From Thermoplasmatota archaeon (GTDB lineage: Archaea; Thermoplasmatota; Thermoplasmata; Thermoplasmatales; Thermoplasmataceae), in assembly GCA_023484105.1 (NCBI GenBank), contig JAMDBD010000030.1, positions 1 to 64,000 on the forward strand: a DNA stretch of 64,000 nucleotides, given 5' to 3'. This document shows, in pieces, positions 16,898 to 25,702 of the stretch. The translations under genes and the position numbers were made by a program. Under the pieces are notes generated by a model that searched no databases, was not told the DNA's origin, and was given only the letters and a program-made list of their open reading frames with translations. Each line of letters begins with the position of its first letter. Within the stretch, counting starts at the first letter, position 1.

Positions 16898-17890
16898 ATG
16901 GCCTCCATCATAAAGACTGAGGATCTCACTAAGGTCTATAATGGCAGGGTAAAGGCACTTGATAAGCTCAACATAGAGATAGAGAAGGGGGAAATATACG
17001 GATTACTCGGCCCAAATGGAGCGGGAAAGACAACAACGATAAATCTGCTTGTGACAAGAATATATCCAACTTCAGGCACTGCCATTGTCAACGGCTTCGA
17101 TATCAGAAAAAATTCACTGGATATCAGGAGGACAATTGGCGTAGTACCGCAGGACCTCACCACTGATGAGGATCTGACAGGAATTGAGAACCTGAAGCTT
17201 GTGTCCAGATTTTATGATGTGCCACAGGCAGAGGCTGAGGAAAGGATCAACAGACTGATATCCATGGTTAATCTGGATGATGCAAAGGACAGGCTGGTGA
17301 GACAGTATTCTGGAGGGATGAGAAAGCGGCTGGAGCTCATAGCTGGTCTAGTGAATGACCCAGAGATACTCTTTCTGGATGAACCAACTCTCGGGCTTGA
17401 TGTCACAACCAGAAATCACATGTGGCAATATGTAAAGGAGATTCAGGAAAAGCTCGATGTAACAATAATACTTACCAGCCACTATCTGGAGGAGGTGGAT
17501 GCCCTATCCGATCGCATCTCGATCATTGACCATGGAAAGGTGATGGCGACCGGTACATCTGAGGAACTGAAAAGCAATCTGCGTGGCGATGTAATACAGG
17601 TAACAGTCAAGAGTGAGAATGATGTTGAGAAGGTGATGGCATTTCCGGAGTCTGTGGATTCAAAGCTTACTGAACCAAACACTGTCAGACTTAAGGTTTC
17701 GAACTCTGACGAGGAACTACCTAAACTCATATCATACATAAACGCGAATTCAATACAGATCACAAAACTCTCTGTTCAGAAACCATCCCTTGATGACGTT
17801 TTCCTTGAAATAACAGGTAAGGATATACGAAAGGAGGATCCAGCGGATTACAGGCAGGTTATGTTCAATATGAGGAGGTTGAGAAGATGA
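16898..17890 (+). CDS. ABC exporter ATP-binding subunit (DrrA-like)
   Basis: A 330-residue ATPase with Walker A GPNGAGKTT, signature YSGGMRKRLE, Walker B ILFLDEPTLGLD and the ILTSHYLEE switch region, then a C-terminal domain of about 90 residues typical of daunorubicin-resistance/ABC-2 exporters. It powers the permease encoded next (stop and start overlap by 4 bp, ATGA). The start was set at ATG 16898 because the homologous region begins with MASIIKTEDLTKVY and the TATA box is close upstream; an upstream ATG at 16844 lies before the TATA box. Substrate unknown. Confidence 0.93.
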   Translation: MASIIKTEDLTKVYNGRVKALDKLNIEIEKGEIYGLLGPNGAGKTTTINLLVTRIYPTSGTAIVNGFDIRKNSLDIRRTIGVVPQDLTTDEDLTGIENLKLVSRFYDVPQAEAEERINRLISMVNLDDAKDRLVRQYSGGMRKRLELIAGLVNDPEILFLDEPTLGLDVTTRNHMWQYVKEIQEKLDVTIILTSHYLEEVDALSDRISIIDHGKVMATGTSEELKSNLRGDVIQVTVKSENDVEKVMAFPESVDSKLTEPNTVRLKVSNSDEELPKLISYINANSIQITKLSVQKPSLDDVFLEITGKDIRKEDPADYRQVMFNMRRLRR

Positions 17891-18681
17891 GTGGACTCGG
17901 CCCGCTGACTTCCAGGGAACTCAAAAAATGGTACCGAAACCCTATTTCGCTGTTCACCGGTCTCATACAACCTTTATTCTGGCTCGTTCTGTTCGGAAGT
18001 GCCTTCAGCAAAATATCAGACTTCGGCCCAGCAATCCTTGATGGAGCTCCAAATTACATCACTTATATACTCGGCGGTGTTCTTACAATAATCGGCCTAT
18101 TCACTGCCCTTTTCTCAGGGGTGAACCTGATATTTGACCGCAGGCTTGGTGTACTTGGCCGCTTTCTGATTGCTCCAATAAGAAGGAGTTCCATCGTATT
18201 TGCCAAGATATTCTCATCCTCTTTCAGAATACTGATAAACGCTGCTATACTTATAGCTGCAGCTCTAATCATACCCAACGGACTCAAGTTTGTCCATGGG
18301 TTCACGGTTCTGGATGCCCTGATCCTGGTTACTGCTGTGATTCTGACTTCTCTGATTTTCTCATCCATCTTTACAACGATAGCTGTCAGAATAACTAGAC
18401 CAGACACTATATTTGGAATCATTAATCTGGTCAATCTGCCGTTGCTGTTCGTTAGCTATGCCATGTTTCCACCCGACCTGATGGCAGGCTGGCTCAGCGA
18501 CATGGCAAAATACAATCCAGTTTCATGGTCTGCTGAGACTATAAGGACGGTGATCATAAACGGAAGTCTTAGCGCTTCCCAGGCATATCATGTTTCTGTA
18601 TGGCTTGGAGGTCTGGCTGCACTTGCCGCTTTTCTGCTTACACTGACCTACTTTGTTTCAGAGAAGGAGATAAGGGAATAA
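17887..18681 (+). CDS. ABC-2 type permease
   Basis: A 264-residue membrane subunit with six predicted helices and the ABC-2 pattern: an N-terminal amphipathic segment (SRELKKWYRNPISLF), a first helix at FTGLIQPLFWLVLFGSAF, the FDRRLGVLGRFLIAPIRRSS loop and a C-terminal helix before EKEIRE. With the overlapping ATPase gene upstream it forms a drug/lipid-type exporter. It converges with the tRNA methyltransferase gene; an AAAGGAT/ATCCTTT inverted repeat at 18680-18710 spans the junction and could help termination. Confidence 0.9.
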   Translation: MSGLGPLTSRELKKWYRNPISLFTGLIQPLFWLVLFGSAFSKISDFGPAILDGAPNYITYILGGVLTIIGLFTALFSGVNLIFDRRLGVLGRFLIAPIRRSSIVFAKIFSSSFRILINAAILIAAALIIPNGLKFVHGFTVLDALILVTAVILTSLIFSSIFTTIAVRITRPDTIFGIINLVNLPLLFVSYAMFPPDLMAGWLSDMAKYNPVSWSAETIRTVIINGSLSASQAYHVSVWLGGLAALAAFLLTLTYFVSEKEIRE

Positions 18682-18701
18682 AGGATCAGAACGTCACAGA
18701 C

Positions 18702-19676
18702 CTATCCTTTTCTAATAACATAAAAGAATCTGGTGAGAGATCTGTGCTGTCTAATCCCTAATTTGTTCATAAGTGAGAATTCTCCGGAAATCTGGTCCTG
18801 AGCATTCGCGGAGTTTGTGATAAGGACACAAAACCCACCTAATCTGATCAATGAGGCAAATTTCTCAGTGATTCTGCTGATGAAGTCGTTCCCTATATCT
18901 ATCTTTGGTGAGCTTCTTCCGTAAGGAAGATCTGTAACTATAGCATCCACTTCCTCATTCAGCTTCAGATCAAAAGCGCTCGACAATATGATCCTGGAAT
19001 CCTGTATGCCGTAATATTTCATATTCATTCTTGCGCCACTTACCATCTGAAGCGAGGCATCACTACCAATTACCTTTCTTCCGGAAAGGGCAGCTTCAAG
19101 AAGTATTCCCCCAGTTCCGCAAAATGGATCGAGTAAGGTTTCGCCTTTCCTCGTCCTTGAGAGATTTACTGCTGCCCTGGCTATAAAAGGATGTAGAGAA
19201 ACTGGTGAAAAAAATGGCCTCATGGGAGCTGTTCTACTCAGCATCTCAGATCTTTTACCAAGGCTTACCTGGAGAGTGACATACCATCTGCCGAGAAAAT
19301 AGGCCCTTATCGTAAAATCAGGGTTTTTGAACTGAATCCTGCCCTCTCCGTGCAAAGATTTTCCTATGATCTGTTCTGCCCTGGTGGATTCTCTTCCGTC
19401 ATCGGTCCATGCCCTGACATGAAAAGTTCCTTCCGGTATTCGAATGGCATCCATCTCCAGGTGGTTAAGGTCATCACCCTGCCATATGATTTTTCCCAGA
19501 TATCTGAGAAATGCAGATTCTGTTATCGCATCGACTTTTCCGCGTGCCAAAACAATGTTATCTCTTAAAAAATCATAGGAAAAAATGGTACTATCAGAAC
19601 TCAGTGCAGCAAGTTCCAGAGGCAGTATTCCCGGATAATCCTTTGAAAATTCCGCGATATAAAGAGTCTGATCCAT
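18702..19676 (-). CDS. tRNA (guanine-10-N2) methyltransferase, Trm11/TrmG10 type
   Basis: 324 residues: an N-terminal THUMP-like RNA-binding part (about 1-150) and a Rossmann methyltransferase domain (about 165-324) with LLDPFCGTGGILLEA as the SAM-binding motif and TDLPYGRSS as the N6/N2-type catalytic motif (D-L-P-Y in place of NPPY). Archaeal TrmG10 makes m2G/m2,2G at position 10 of tRNA. It starts one base before the end of rpoL, so the two are transcribed together. Confidence 0.85.
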   Translation of the reverse strand: MDQTLYIAEFSKDYPGILPLELAALSSDSTIFSYDFLRDNIVLARGKVDAITESAFLRYLGKIIWQGDDLNHLEMDAIRIPEGTFHVRAWTDDGRESTRAEQIIGKSLHGEGRIQFKNPDFTIRAYFLGRWYVTLQVSLGKRSEMLSRTAPMRPFFSPVSLHPFIARAAVNLSRTRKGETLLDPFCGTGGILLEAALSGRKVIGSDASLQMVSGARMNMKYYGIQDSRIILSSAFDLKLNEEVDAIVTDLPYGRSSPKIDIGNDFISRITEKFASLIRLGGFCVLITNSANAQDQISGEFSLMNKLGIRQHRSLTRFFYVIRKG

Positions 19677-19976
19677 CTAGTGCTGGGCAGATGTCTTCTT
19701 TTTTTCCTTCTCAAGGTCAGCAAGCAGGCTTTCGTAAACCTTTGAAAGCTTTCTGATGGCCCTTTTAACAGCTGCCTGAGGCTTGCCAGATTTGACCTTT
19801 ACAAAGATTGCAGGATTGTCTATGACCGGATGCTTGATGAAGTACCTGGACTCCTCGACCTGATCATCCCTGAGGAGTTCCTCAACCAGCGGCCTCAATA
19901 TGGTGTTATCATAATTCACCATCTCAATGGTGATTGTGTTTTTGTCCTTGCTGACTACCCTGAGTTTGGGTTCCAT
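19677..19976 (-). CDS. rpoL: RNA polymerase subunit L (Rpb11 homologue)
   Basis: A 99-residue subunit L, partner of subunit D in the assembly platform of archaeal RNA polymerase. The family pattern is present: NTITIEMVNYDNTILRPLVEELL, then SRYFIKHPVIDNPAIFVK and a C-terminal amphipathic helix with a Lys/Glu tail. The usual length is about 90-100. It lies directly before the Trm11-type gene on the same strand. Confidence 0.93.
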   Translation of the reverse strand: MEPKLRVVSKDKNTITIEMVNYDNTILRPLVEELLRDDQVEESRYFIKHPVIDNPAIFVKVKSGKPQAAVKRAIRKLSKVYESLLADLEKEKKKTSAQH

Positions 19977-20125
19977 TCAGCGCCTATGCCACAGAGATAT
20001 ATATCCATTATGGCAACCGGATAAAACTCCTGAAATAAGAAGGGGAATTGATTTTTACCTTCATTAATGCGGTTATACCAAAGTAGCCAAAGTAAATTAT
20101 AATAGAGGATATTGTTCCTCTAAAT

Positions 20126-20632
20126 ATGAACAAGCCCACATGGGATCAGTACTTTATGAGGATGGCATATCTGGCAGCCTCCAGGTCAAACTGCATCAGG
20201 AGAAAGGTAGGAGCTGTCATCGTGAAAGACAGAAATGTCATTGCCACAGGATACAATGGCCCTCCAAGTGGGTCAGCTGACTGTGATATTGCCGGATGTG
20301 TACGTAATGATCTCAATATTAAATCAGGTGAAAGACACGAACTGTGCAGAGGGCTTCACGCGGAGCAGAATGCTATCATTCAGGCGGCAGTTCATGGATC
20401 AAGCATAAGTGGCGCGGTTATATATGTCACAACGCACCCATGTTCAGTATGCTCCAAGATGATAATGAATGCCCAGATAAAGGAAATTATTTACGCGGAT
20501 GGATATCCGGACGAGCTTTCAGAACTTCTGATACTTGACAGCAATCTGAAACTCAGGCAGTTCCAGATTAGTGAGAAGGAGGTTCGGGCGATGATAGGAG
20601 AGGAGTATGCCTCGCTCACAGGTGAAGACTGA
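20126..20632 (+). CDS. dCMP / cytidine deaminase family protein
   Basis: A 168-residue zinc deaminase of the ComEB/dCMP type. The zinc ligands and proton shuttle are HAE (His78-Glu80) and PCSVC (Cys106, Cys109). [12 protein letters not shown] and YNGPPSG are typical of deoxycytidylate deaminase, which makes dUMP for thymidylate synthesis. The His71/Cys74 region also matches that branch. An ATG start; the DedA gene follows 3 bp after the stop. Confidence 0.9.
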   Translation: MNKPTWDQYFMRMAYLAASRSNCIRRKVGAVIVKDRNVIATGYNGPPSGSADCDIAGCVRNDLNIKSGERHELCRGLHAEQNAIIQAAVHGSSISGAVIYVTTHPCSVCSKMIMNAQIKEIIYADGYPDELSELLILDSNLKLRQFQISEKEVRAMIGEEYASLTGED

Positions 20633-20634
20633 GC

Positions 20635-21282
20635 ATGGGAATAGTAGCTGAGGTCTTCAACCTTACAACAGGAATCATCTCCGCAATAGGATATCCTGGT
20701 ATATTCGGATTGATGCTTCTGGAAGGGATGTTGCTCCCAATACCGTCAGAGGTGGTAATGGCATTCGGAGGCTATCTGATCTATACAGGGCAACTCACCG
20801 GTTTCCTTTATGTACCAGCGTTCCTGATTCTGTTGCTTGTTGGTACGTTTGGTAATTTATCCGGAGCAATGATAGCATATTACATAGGATACTATGGAGG
20901 TGAGCCACTAATAGTCCGCTATGGAAAATACGTGTTTCTTGATGAAGCGTCGGTTAAGCACGTTCAGAGGTGGTTCCAGAAATATGGTCCTGAGAGCGTT
21001 TTTGGTACGCGCCTAGTTCCAATATTCCGGACATTCATTTCGATACCTGCAGGGATAGGAAAAATGAACATCAGGCTCTTTGCCTCCCTGACGTTTCTCG
21101 GGTCATTGATCTGGGATTCTGTACTTATCTATTTTGGGATTTCACTGGGGCGAAACTGGCAGAAAATAATATTGTTTTTCGATCAGTATCAGTATGTTGC
21201 AATTGGAGCTATTATTGTTCTGGTAGGGCTATTCTTCATCAATAAACTTGCAAAGAAAAGAACGGGAAATAGCGTGCAATAG
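20635..21282 (+). CDS. DedA family membrane protein
   Basis: A 215-residue DedA/VTT-domain protein with about five hydrophobic segments. Family landmarks are LLEGMLLPIPSEVVMAFGG (re-entrant loop with the acidic residue), YYIGYYGG and the GTRLVPIFRTFISIPAGIG motif with its conserved Arg residues. DedA proteins are thought to move or flip lipids (for example polyprenyl carriers) using ion gradients; the exact role in archaea is unknown. Probably co-transcribed with the deaminase upstream. Confidence 0.9.
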   Translation: MGIVAEVFNLTTGIISAIGYPGIFGLMLLEGMLLPIPSEVVMAFGGYLIYTGQLTGFLYVPAFLILLLVGTFGNLSGAMIAYYIGYYGGEPLIVRYGKYVFLDEASVKHVQRWFQKYGPESVFGTRLVPIFRTFISIPAGIGKMNIRLFASLTFLGSLIWDSVLIYFGISLGRNWQKIILFFDQYQYVAIGAIIVLVGLFFINKLAKKRTGNSVQ

Positions 21283-21375
21283 GTTGCAGATATTGAAGCT
21301 GGCCGGCAGCACGCTTATCCTCATGCATTATTCAGGATTTTTAGTAATATTCATTAAAATCCGCATACCCCGAAA

Positions 21376-21384
21376 GTTATAAAT
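21376..21384 (+). promoter_or_regulatory. TATA box of the sdh operon
   Basis: GTTATAAAT is centred about 33 bp before the sdhA ATG at 21413, implying a leader of fewer than 10 bases. Confidence 0.5.
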
Positions 21385-21412
21385 GAAAACTCGCAATCCC
21401 TTTTAAGTCCTT

Positions 21413-23137
21413 ATGTCAAGCAAACACGAGTTTTCCAGGCTTAAAACTGATATTCTGATCATAGGAGCAGGCGGTGCCGGGCTCAGAGCCGCAATTTCTG
21501 CGGTTGAATCCGGTTGTTCGGTTATTATAGCAACGAAGTCCCTGCTGGGTAAGGCACATACCGTCATGGCCGAAGGTGGAATTGCTGCCTCTCTTGGAAA
21601 TGTGGACCCGCAGGATAACTGGAAGGTTCACTTCAAGGACACTTATGAAGAAGGTGTATTTCTGGGCAACTGGAAAATGATAGAAATTCTTGCAAAGGAG
21701 GCAGCAGACAGAGTATACGAGCTTGAGAGATATGGCGCACTTTTTGACAGGACCCCAGATGGAAAGATAATGCAGCGTGCCTTTGGAGCACACACTTACA
21801 GAAGACTCTGCTACGTTGGTGATAAAACGGGCCTTGAACTCATCAGGACCCTGCAGGATAAGGTTGCACATAGCAACGCAATGGTGCTTGATGAATTCGT
21901 TGTATCGAAAATAATAACAGTGAACAACAGGGTTGCAGGTGCTTTTGGCATCTCCATGAGGGATGGCACTTTCAAGCTTATAGAATGCAAATCTCTCGTA
22001 ATGGCGTCTGGAGGTCTTGGAAGGCTGTTCAAGGTCACATCAAATTCATGGGAGTCCACTGGAGATGGTCTTGCACTTGCGTACCGTGCGGGTGCAGTCC
22101 TGATGGATATGGAAATGGTACAGTTTCACCCTACAGGAATGGTATGGCCCCCTGCAGTCAGAGGGTTGCTCGTGACTGAAGGTGTCAGGGGCGAAGGTGG
22201 TCTTCTGTACAACAAGGAGGGTGAAAGATTCATGCTTAGATATTCTCCTCAGAAAAAGGAGCTGGATGCCAGGGATGTTGTGGCCAGATCAATATACCGT
22301 GAAATTTTGGCGGGCAGGGGAACAGAGCATGGTGGCGTATATCTCGATATAACTCACCGTGGTGCAAAGTACATCAAGGAAAAGCTGCCAAGCATGTACA
22401 TGCAGTACAAGGAATTTGCAGGAATAGATATATCGAAGGAAAAAATGGAGGTTGCACCGACAACCCATTACCATATGGGTGGGATAAGGGTTGATCCGGA
22501 TACCAACATGACAAACATTGAGGGTCTTTTTGCTGCAGGAGAGGCGGCATGTGGAGTTCATGGCGCAAACAGGCTGGGAGGGAACTCACTGGTTGATCTT
22601 CTCGTATTCGGAAGGCGCGCGGGAATATCTGCATCTGAGTATGCAAAGAAAGTAAAGCAGATGAAGTTTGATGATTCGATTGTTAATGAAGAGATAGATC
22701 GTATCATTTCATTCACGGAAAATCCGACTTCAACAAATCCATATATTCTGATAGATCAGCTCAGGGAGACCATGTCAAAATATGTTGGAATACTGAGAAG
22801 TGCCGAGGATCTTCAGAAAGCCCTTGACACAATCACCGGACTGAAGGGAAAGGCAAGGAATGTGGGCATACTTGGAGGCTTACGATTTAATCCTGGTCTT
22901 ATTGCATGTCTGGAACTGAACAACCTTCTGCTTTCCGCTGAACTTGTGGTGCGTGGTGCAATGGAAAGGAAAGAGAGCAGAGGAGCGCACTTCAGAAATG
23001 ACTATCCAAATCTCTCGGATGAATGGCATAAAAATATCCTTTTTACCTACAATGAAGGTAAGAACGATATTACGTTTCAGGATGTTCCGGAACTTCCGGA
23101 CTATCTCAAAGATCTTTTTAAAGAGGGTCAAGCATGA
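21413..23137 (+). CDS. sdhA: Succinate dehydrogenase flavoprotein subunit
   Basis: A 574-residue SdhA/FrdA. The FAD-binding motif is IIGAGGAGLRAA (17-27). His49 in KAHTVMAEGG is the expected covalent FAD attachment site. FHPTG, TEGVRGEGG and the NRLGGNSLVDLLVFG motif form the dicarboxylate site and the FAD cap. It oxidises succinate to fumarate on the inner membrane face and passes electrons to SdhB. First gene of sdhABCD, overlapping sdhB by 4 bp. Confidence 0.97.
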   Translation: MSSKHEFSRLKTDILIIGAGGAGLRAAISAVESGCSVIIATKSLLGKAHTVMAEGGIAASLGNVDPQDNWKVHFKDTYEEGVFLGNWKMIEILAKEAADRVYELERYGALFDRTPDGKIMQRAFGAHTYRRLCYVGDKTGLELIRTLQDKVAHSNAMVLDEFVVSKIITVNNRVAGAFGISMRDGTFKLIECKSLVMASGGLGRLFKVTSNSWESTGDGLALAYRAGAVLMDMEMVQFHPTGMVWPPAVRGLLVTEGVRGEGGLLYNKEGERFMLRYSPQKKELDARDVVARSIYREILAGRGTEHGGVYLDITHRGAKYIKEKLPSMYMQYKEFAGIDISKEKMEVAPTTHYHMGGIRVDPDTNMTNIEGLFAAGEAACGVHGANRLGGNSLVDLLVFGRRAGISASEYAKKVKQMKFDDSIVNEEIDRIISFTENPTSTNPYILIDQLRETMSKYVGILRSAEDLQKALDTITGLKGKARNVGILGGLRFNPGLIACLELNNLLLSAELVVRGAMERKESRGAHFRNDYPNLSDEWHKNILFTYNEGKNDITFQDVPELPDYLKDLFKEGQA

Positions 23138-23874
23138 AAGAAGTGACAATAAGGATCAGGAGATCGGAACCGTCTGTTAGCAGCGACGTTCATTATGATG
23201 AATTCAAGGTTCCGGTTGGCGAGGGGATGGTGGTTCTTGATGCTGTGCATTATATTCAGCAAAATATGGATCAGACGCTTGCAGTAAGATGGAACTGCAA
23301 GGCTGCAAGGTGCGGTTCATGTTCCGCTGAGATAAACGGCAGACCGAAACTCATGTGCAAGACAAGAATAGATTCCGTGGGAGATAAAATAACGATCAAC
23401 CCTATAAAGGCGTATCCGGTGGTGAAGGATCTCGTCACGGATGTCAGCCACAACTACGAGATTGCCAAGAAGATACCACCATTCACCCCGAAGGAAGGTT
23501 TGTCTGCACCTTTTAAGATGTTTCAAATTGATGTCACCAGATCAAAGGAGTTCAGAACCTGCATAGAATGTTTCCTGTGCCAGGATGTGTGCCATGTCAT
23601 CAGAGAGCACCATTCTAACTACTTTGGCCCAAAGCATATGGTCAAGGTTGCAGCACTTGATATGCACCCTATTGATGCCATAGACCGGTCAGAGCTTCTG
23701 CACGGAGAAGGTGGAGTGGGTTACTGCGATATTACCAAATGCTGCCAGAATGTCTGTCCTGAAGACATACGGATAACGGATAATGCCATAATTCCAGAAA
23801 AGGAAAGGATAGTGGATCACGCATATGACCCAATAGGTATTCTTATCAAAAAAGTGAAGAATAGGAGGTGGTAG
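23134..23874 (+). CDS. sdhB: Succinate dehydrogenase iron-sulfur subunit
   Basis: 246 residues carrying three clusters: C55, C60, C63 and C75 for the 2Fe-2S site; C143, C146, C149 (CIECFLC) with C208; and C198/C203/C204 with C153 for the other two clusters. Extra cysteine pairing (KCCQNVC) leaves the exact ligand choice open. It relays electrons from SdhA to quinone at the membrane subunits. The stop codon overlaps the start region of the next gene. Confidence 0.96.
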   Translation: MKEVTIRIRRSEPSVSSDVHYDEFKVPVGEGMVVLDAVHYIQQNMDQTLAVRWNCKAARCGSCSAEINGRPKLMCKTRIDSVGDKITINPIKAYPVVKDLVTDVSHNYEIAKKIPPFTPKEGLSAPFKMFQIDVTRSKEFRTCIECFLCQDVCHVIREHHSNYFGPKHMVKVAALDMHPIDAIDRSELLHGEGGVGYCDITKCCQNVCPEDIRITDNAIIPEKERIVDHAYDPIGILIKKVKNRRW

Positions 23875-24596
23875 AAACGATCAAAAATTCGGATCCGTCC
23901 CTGACGCTTTTTCCGCCAGAATTCAAGGAATTTAACTGGAGACTCTGGGCATTCATCTTTGTAATAATACTTGCTGGCGGTGCCCTTTTCCTATATCCCG
24001 TGGGAATATACAAGGGATACGTAGACCCATTTTATTCCCCAACCGTTCTTGTCATACCGGTTGTCGCACTTTTCAGGATCTCCTGCTATGCTTACAGAAA
24101 GGACTACTACAGGCATGTTTTCAGGCATCCCCTGGCATGCATTGACGGAATAAGATTTGATGACAACAGGAAGGGCTACAGCGGTGAAAAAACCTTCTTC
24201 GGACTGAACAATTATCACAGGTACTTCCTTTATGCAGGAATAGCTTTGCTCCCGTTCTTTTATTATGACTTTTACGTTTCACTGACGTATATACCTGGTG
24301 AATTCGTACTCAGGCTTGGCAGCCTTCTGATCATAATCAATGCAATATTCCTTACTCTCTGGACGCTTTCCTGTCATGCTTTCAGGCACCTTACAGGTGG
24401 ACATATAGACTGTTTCAGCTGCAAGGCTGCTGGTAACGGCAGAAAGAAGTTCTTCAACGGACAGTCAGCACTGAACAGATATCACGAACAGTTTGCGTTT
24501 ATCAGTCTAATAATAGTGATCGGTGTGGATCTGTATATAAGAGGGTTGATGGCTGGTCTGCCACTTGACTTCACGTTCCTGAAATTTGCAATATGA
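23868..24596 (+). CDS. sdhC: Succinate dehydrogenase membrane subunit (SdhC)
   Basis: About 240 residues with five likely helices (WAFIFVIILAGGALFLY, VLVIPVVALFRI, FLYAGIALLPFFYY, LGSLLIIINAIFLTLWTL and FAFISLIIVIGVDLYI). Conserved-looking histidines (NNYHRYF, CHAFRHLTGGH, RYHEQF) could bind haem or shape the quinone site, and CFSCK is a Cys pair. It anchors SdhAB. Start problem: the only standard codon is GTG 23868, but that GTG lies inside the strong AGGAGGT site at 23863-23869, so initiation may occur at ACG 23877 or ATC 23880, 8-12 bases downstream. Confidence 0.85.
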   Translation: MVETIKNSDPSLTLFPPEFKEFNWRLWAFIFVIILAGGALFLYPVGIYKGYVDPFYSPTVLVIPVVALFRISCYAYRKDYYRHVFRHPLACIDGIRFDDNRKGYSGEKTFFGLNNYHRYFLYAGIALLPFFYYDFYVSLTYIPGEFVLRLGSLLIIINAIFLTLWTLSCHAFRHLTGGHIDCFSCKAAGNGRKKFFNGQSALNRYHEQFAFISLIIVIGVDLYIRGLMAGLPLDFTFLKFAI

Positions 24597-24606
24597 GGTG
24601 AAAAGG

Positions 24607-24807
24607 TTGTCAAACGGATTAAACGAAAGGAGTAGATTTCCATTATTTGTTATAGGATCACTTATGATGATACTGCCGGCATATATGATCAAGGCCAATC
24701 TCCCAATACCGACTGTAGCCTATGAGTTCTCGGTGGGAATAGGGTTCCTGCTGTTCATTGTGTCCATTGTAATGTCACTTTTCGGGCAGAAGATCAGTTA
24801 TGAGTGA
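24607..24807 (+). CDS. sdhD: Small membrane subunit of succinate dehydrogenase (SdhD-like)
   Basis: 66 residues from TTG 24607, which follows GAGGTGAAAA at good spacing; an in-frame TTG at 24586 overlaps sdhC. Two hydrophobic helices are visible (FPLFVIGSLMMILPAYMI and FSVGIGFLLFIVSIVMSLF). Position as the last gene of the sdh operon and the two-helix layout suggest the second membrane anchor. Sequence similarity cannot be judged by eye, so the role is inferred from context. Confidence 0.65.
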   Translation: MSNGLNERSRFPLFVIGSLMMILPAYMIKANLPIPTVAYEFSVGIGFLLFIVSIVMSLFGQKISYE

Positions 24808-24827
24808 ATAATACACACTTTACCATA

Positions 24828-25652
24828 TTATTTTATTTCGTCTATGGAAAGTGGTATTTCTTTTTCAAATGTGAATTTTCTTATCGCCCTCTCAAGAGAA
24901 CGTAAATAAAGCTCCTGGCATCTTATGGAGATGTGTAAATGATCAGATCGCAAAAGCAGGAAAATACCATTGGTGCAGAGCGGGTAATCTGCGAACATCT
25001 CCAGCAGATCACCAAGTAGAGTGCTTTTTATGGGAATCTCGGAAACCTTTCTACTATCGGGAAGAATGCCCCTCAGGCTGTTTTTGTCACCCAGTATCTT
25101 CAGTTCAATCTTCACGCTTTTTCCAGAATGATCTGATCTTCCCAGGCGGAACATTATTTCGGAAAGATCATCCCGGTTTGTTCTGAATGGATATGCCCCA
25201 GAATATGATTTAGTGCTGCCAAGAAATTCCAGACTATAGGCGTCATTCTCCTGTAATAGCTGTAAAACGGCATCGCTAACCTTCTCAAGAATGACGTGCG
25301 GGAAACAGAAGCGGACATACTTGGCAGATACATTCAGCTCTCCAGACGTAAAGGCAACTCCATCAAGCGCCAGTATATTCCGGATCCCTCTGAATTCATT
25401 AACGTCAGCCTCGTCCTGAAATATGTAAAAATCATCAATTTTTTTGGCATTTGCAGCATCCGCAAGAATTCTGTAGTCCCTGCTCTGATAATCTGAAAAA
25501 GGCATGAAATAGAATACATTCATTTCTGGCCCATGCAACACAATGCTGAACTGAACCGTTATTCCGAGATTTTTGGCCATTTTTCCAATCCTGCCCTCAG
25601 AACGGATCCCAATTACTAGCGAGTAATCCAGAAATTCCTCTGCTTGGATCAT
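24828..25652 (-). CDS. Unrecognised 274-residue protein
   Basis: I do not recognise this protein. It has no signal peptide or membrane helix and a mixed alpha/beta composition. The N-terminal part (FLDYSLVIGIRSEGRIGKMAKNLG) could carry a short helix-turn-helix-like pair near residues 17-30, but this is weak. A Phe-rich strand region (FYFMPFSDYQSRDY) follows. It starts at an ATG 22 bp after a strong TTTATAAATA box, so it has its own leaderless promoter just downstream of gyrA. It is convergent with the sdh operon. Confidence 0.75.
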   Translation of the reverse strand: MIQAEEFLDYSLVIGIRSEGRIGKMAKNLGITVQFSIVLHGPEMNVFYFMPFSDYQSRDYRILADAANAKKIDDFYIFQDEADVNEFRGIRNILALDGVAFTSGELNVSAKYVRFCFPHVILEKVSDAVLQLLQENDAYSLEFLGSTKSYSGAYPFRTNRDDLSEIMFRLGRSDHSGKSVKIELKILGDKNSLRGILPDSRKVSEIPIKSTLLGDLLEMFADYPLCTNGIFLLLRSDHLHISIRCQELYLRSLERAIRKFTFEKEIPLSIDEIK

Positions 25653-25674
25653 AATAGGCAGTTATTTACAACTG

Positions 25675-25684
25675 TATTTATAAA
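25675..25684 (-). promoter_or_regulatory. TATA box for the 274-residue protein gene
   Basis: TTTATAAATA on the minus strand is centred about 27 bp from ATG 25652, a textbook leaderless archaeal promoter inside the 50-bp gap after gyrA. Confidence 0.6.
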
Positions 25685-25702
25685 GTGTTTCAAGAGACAG
25701 TA

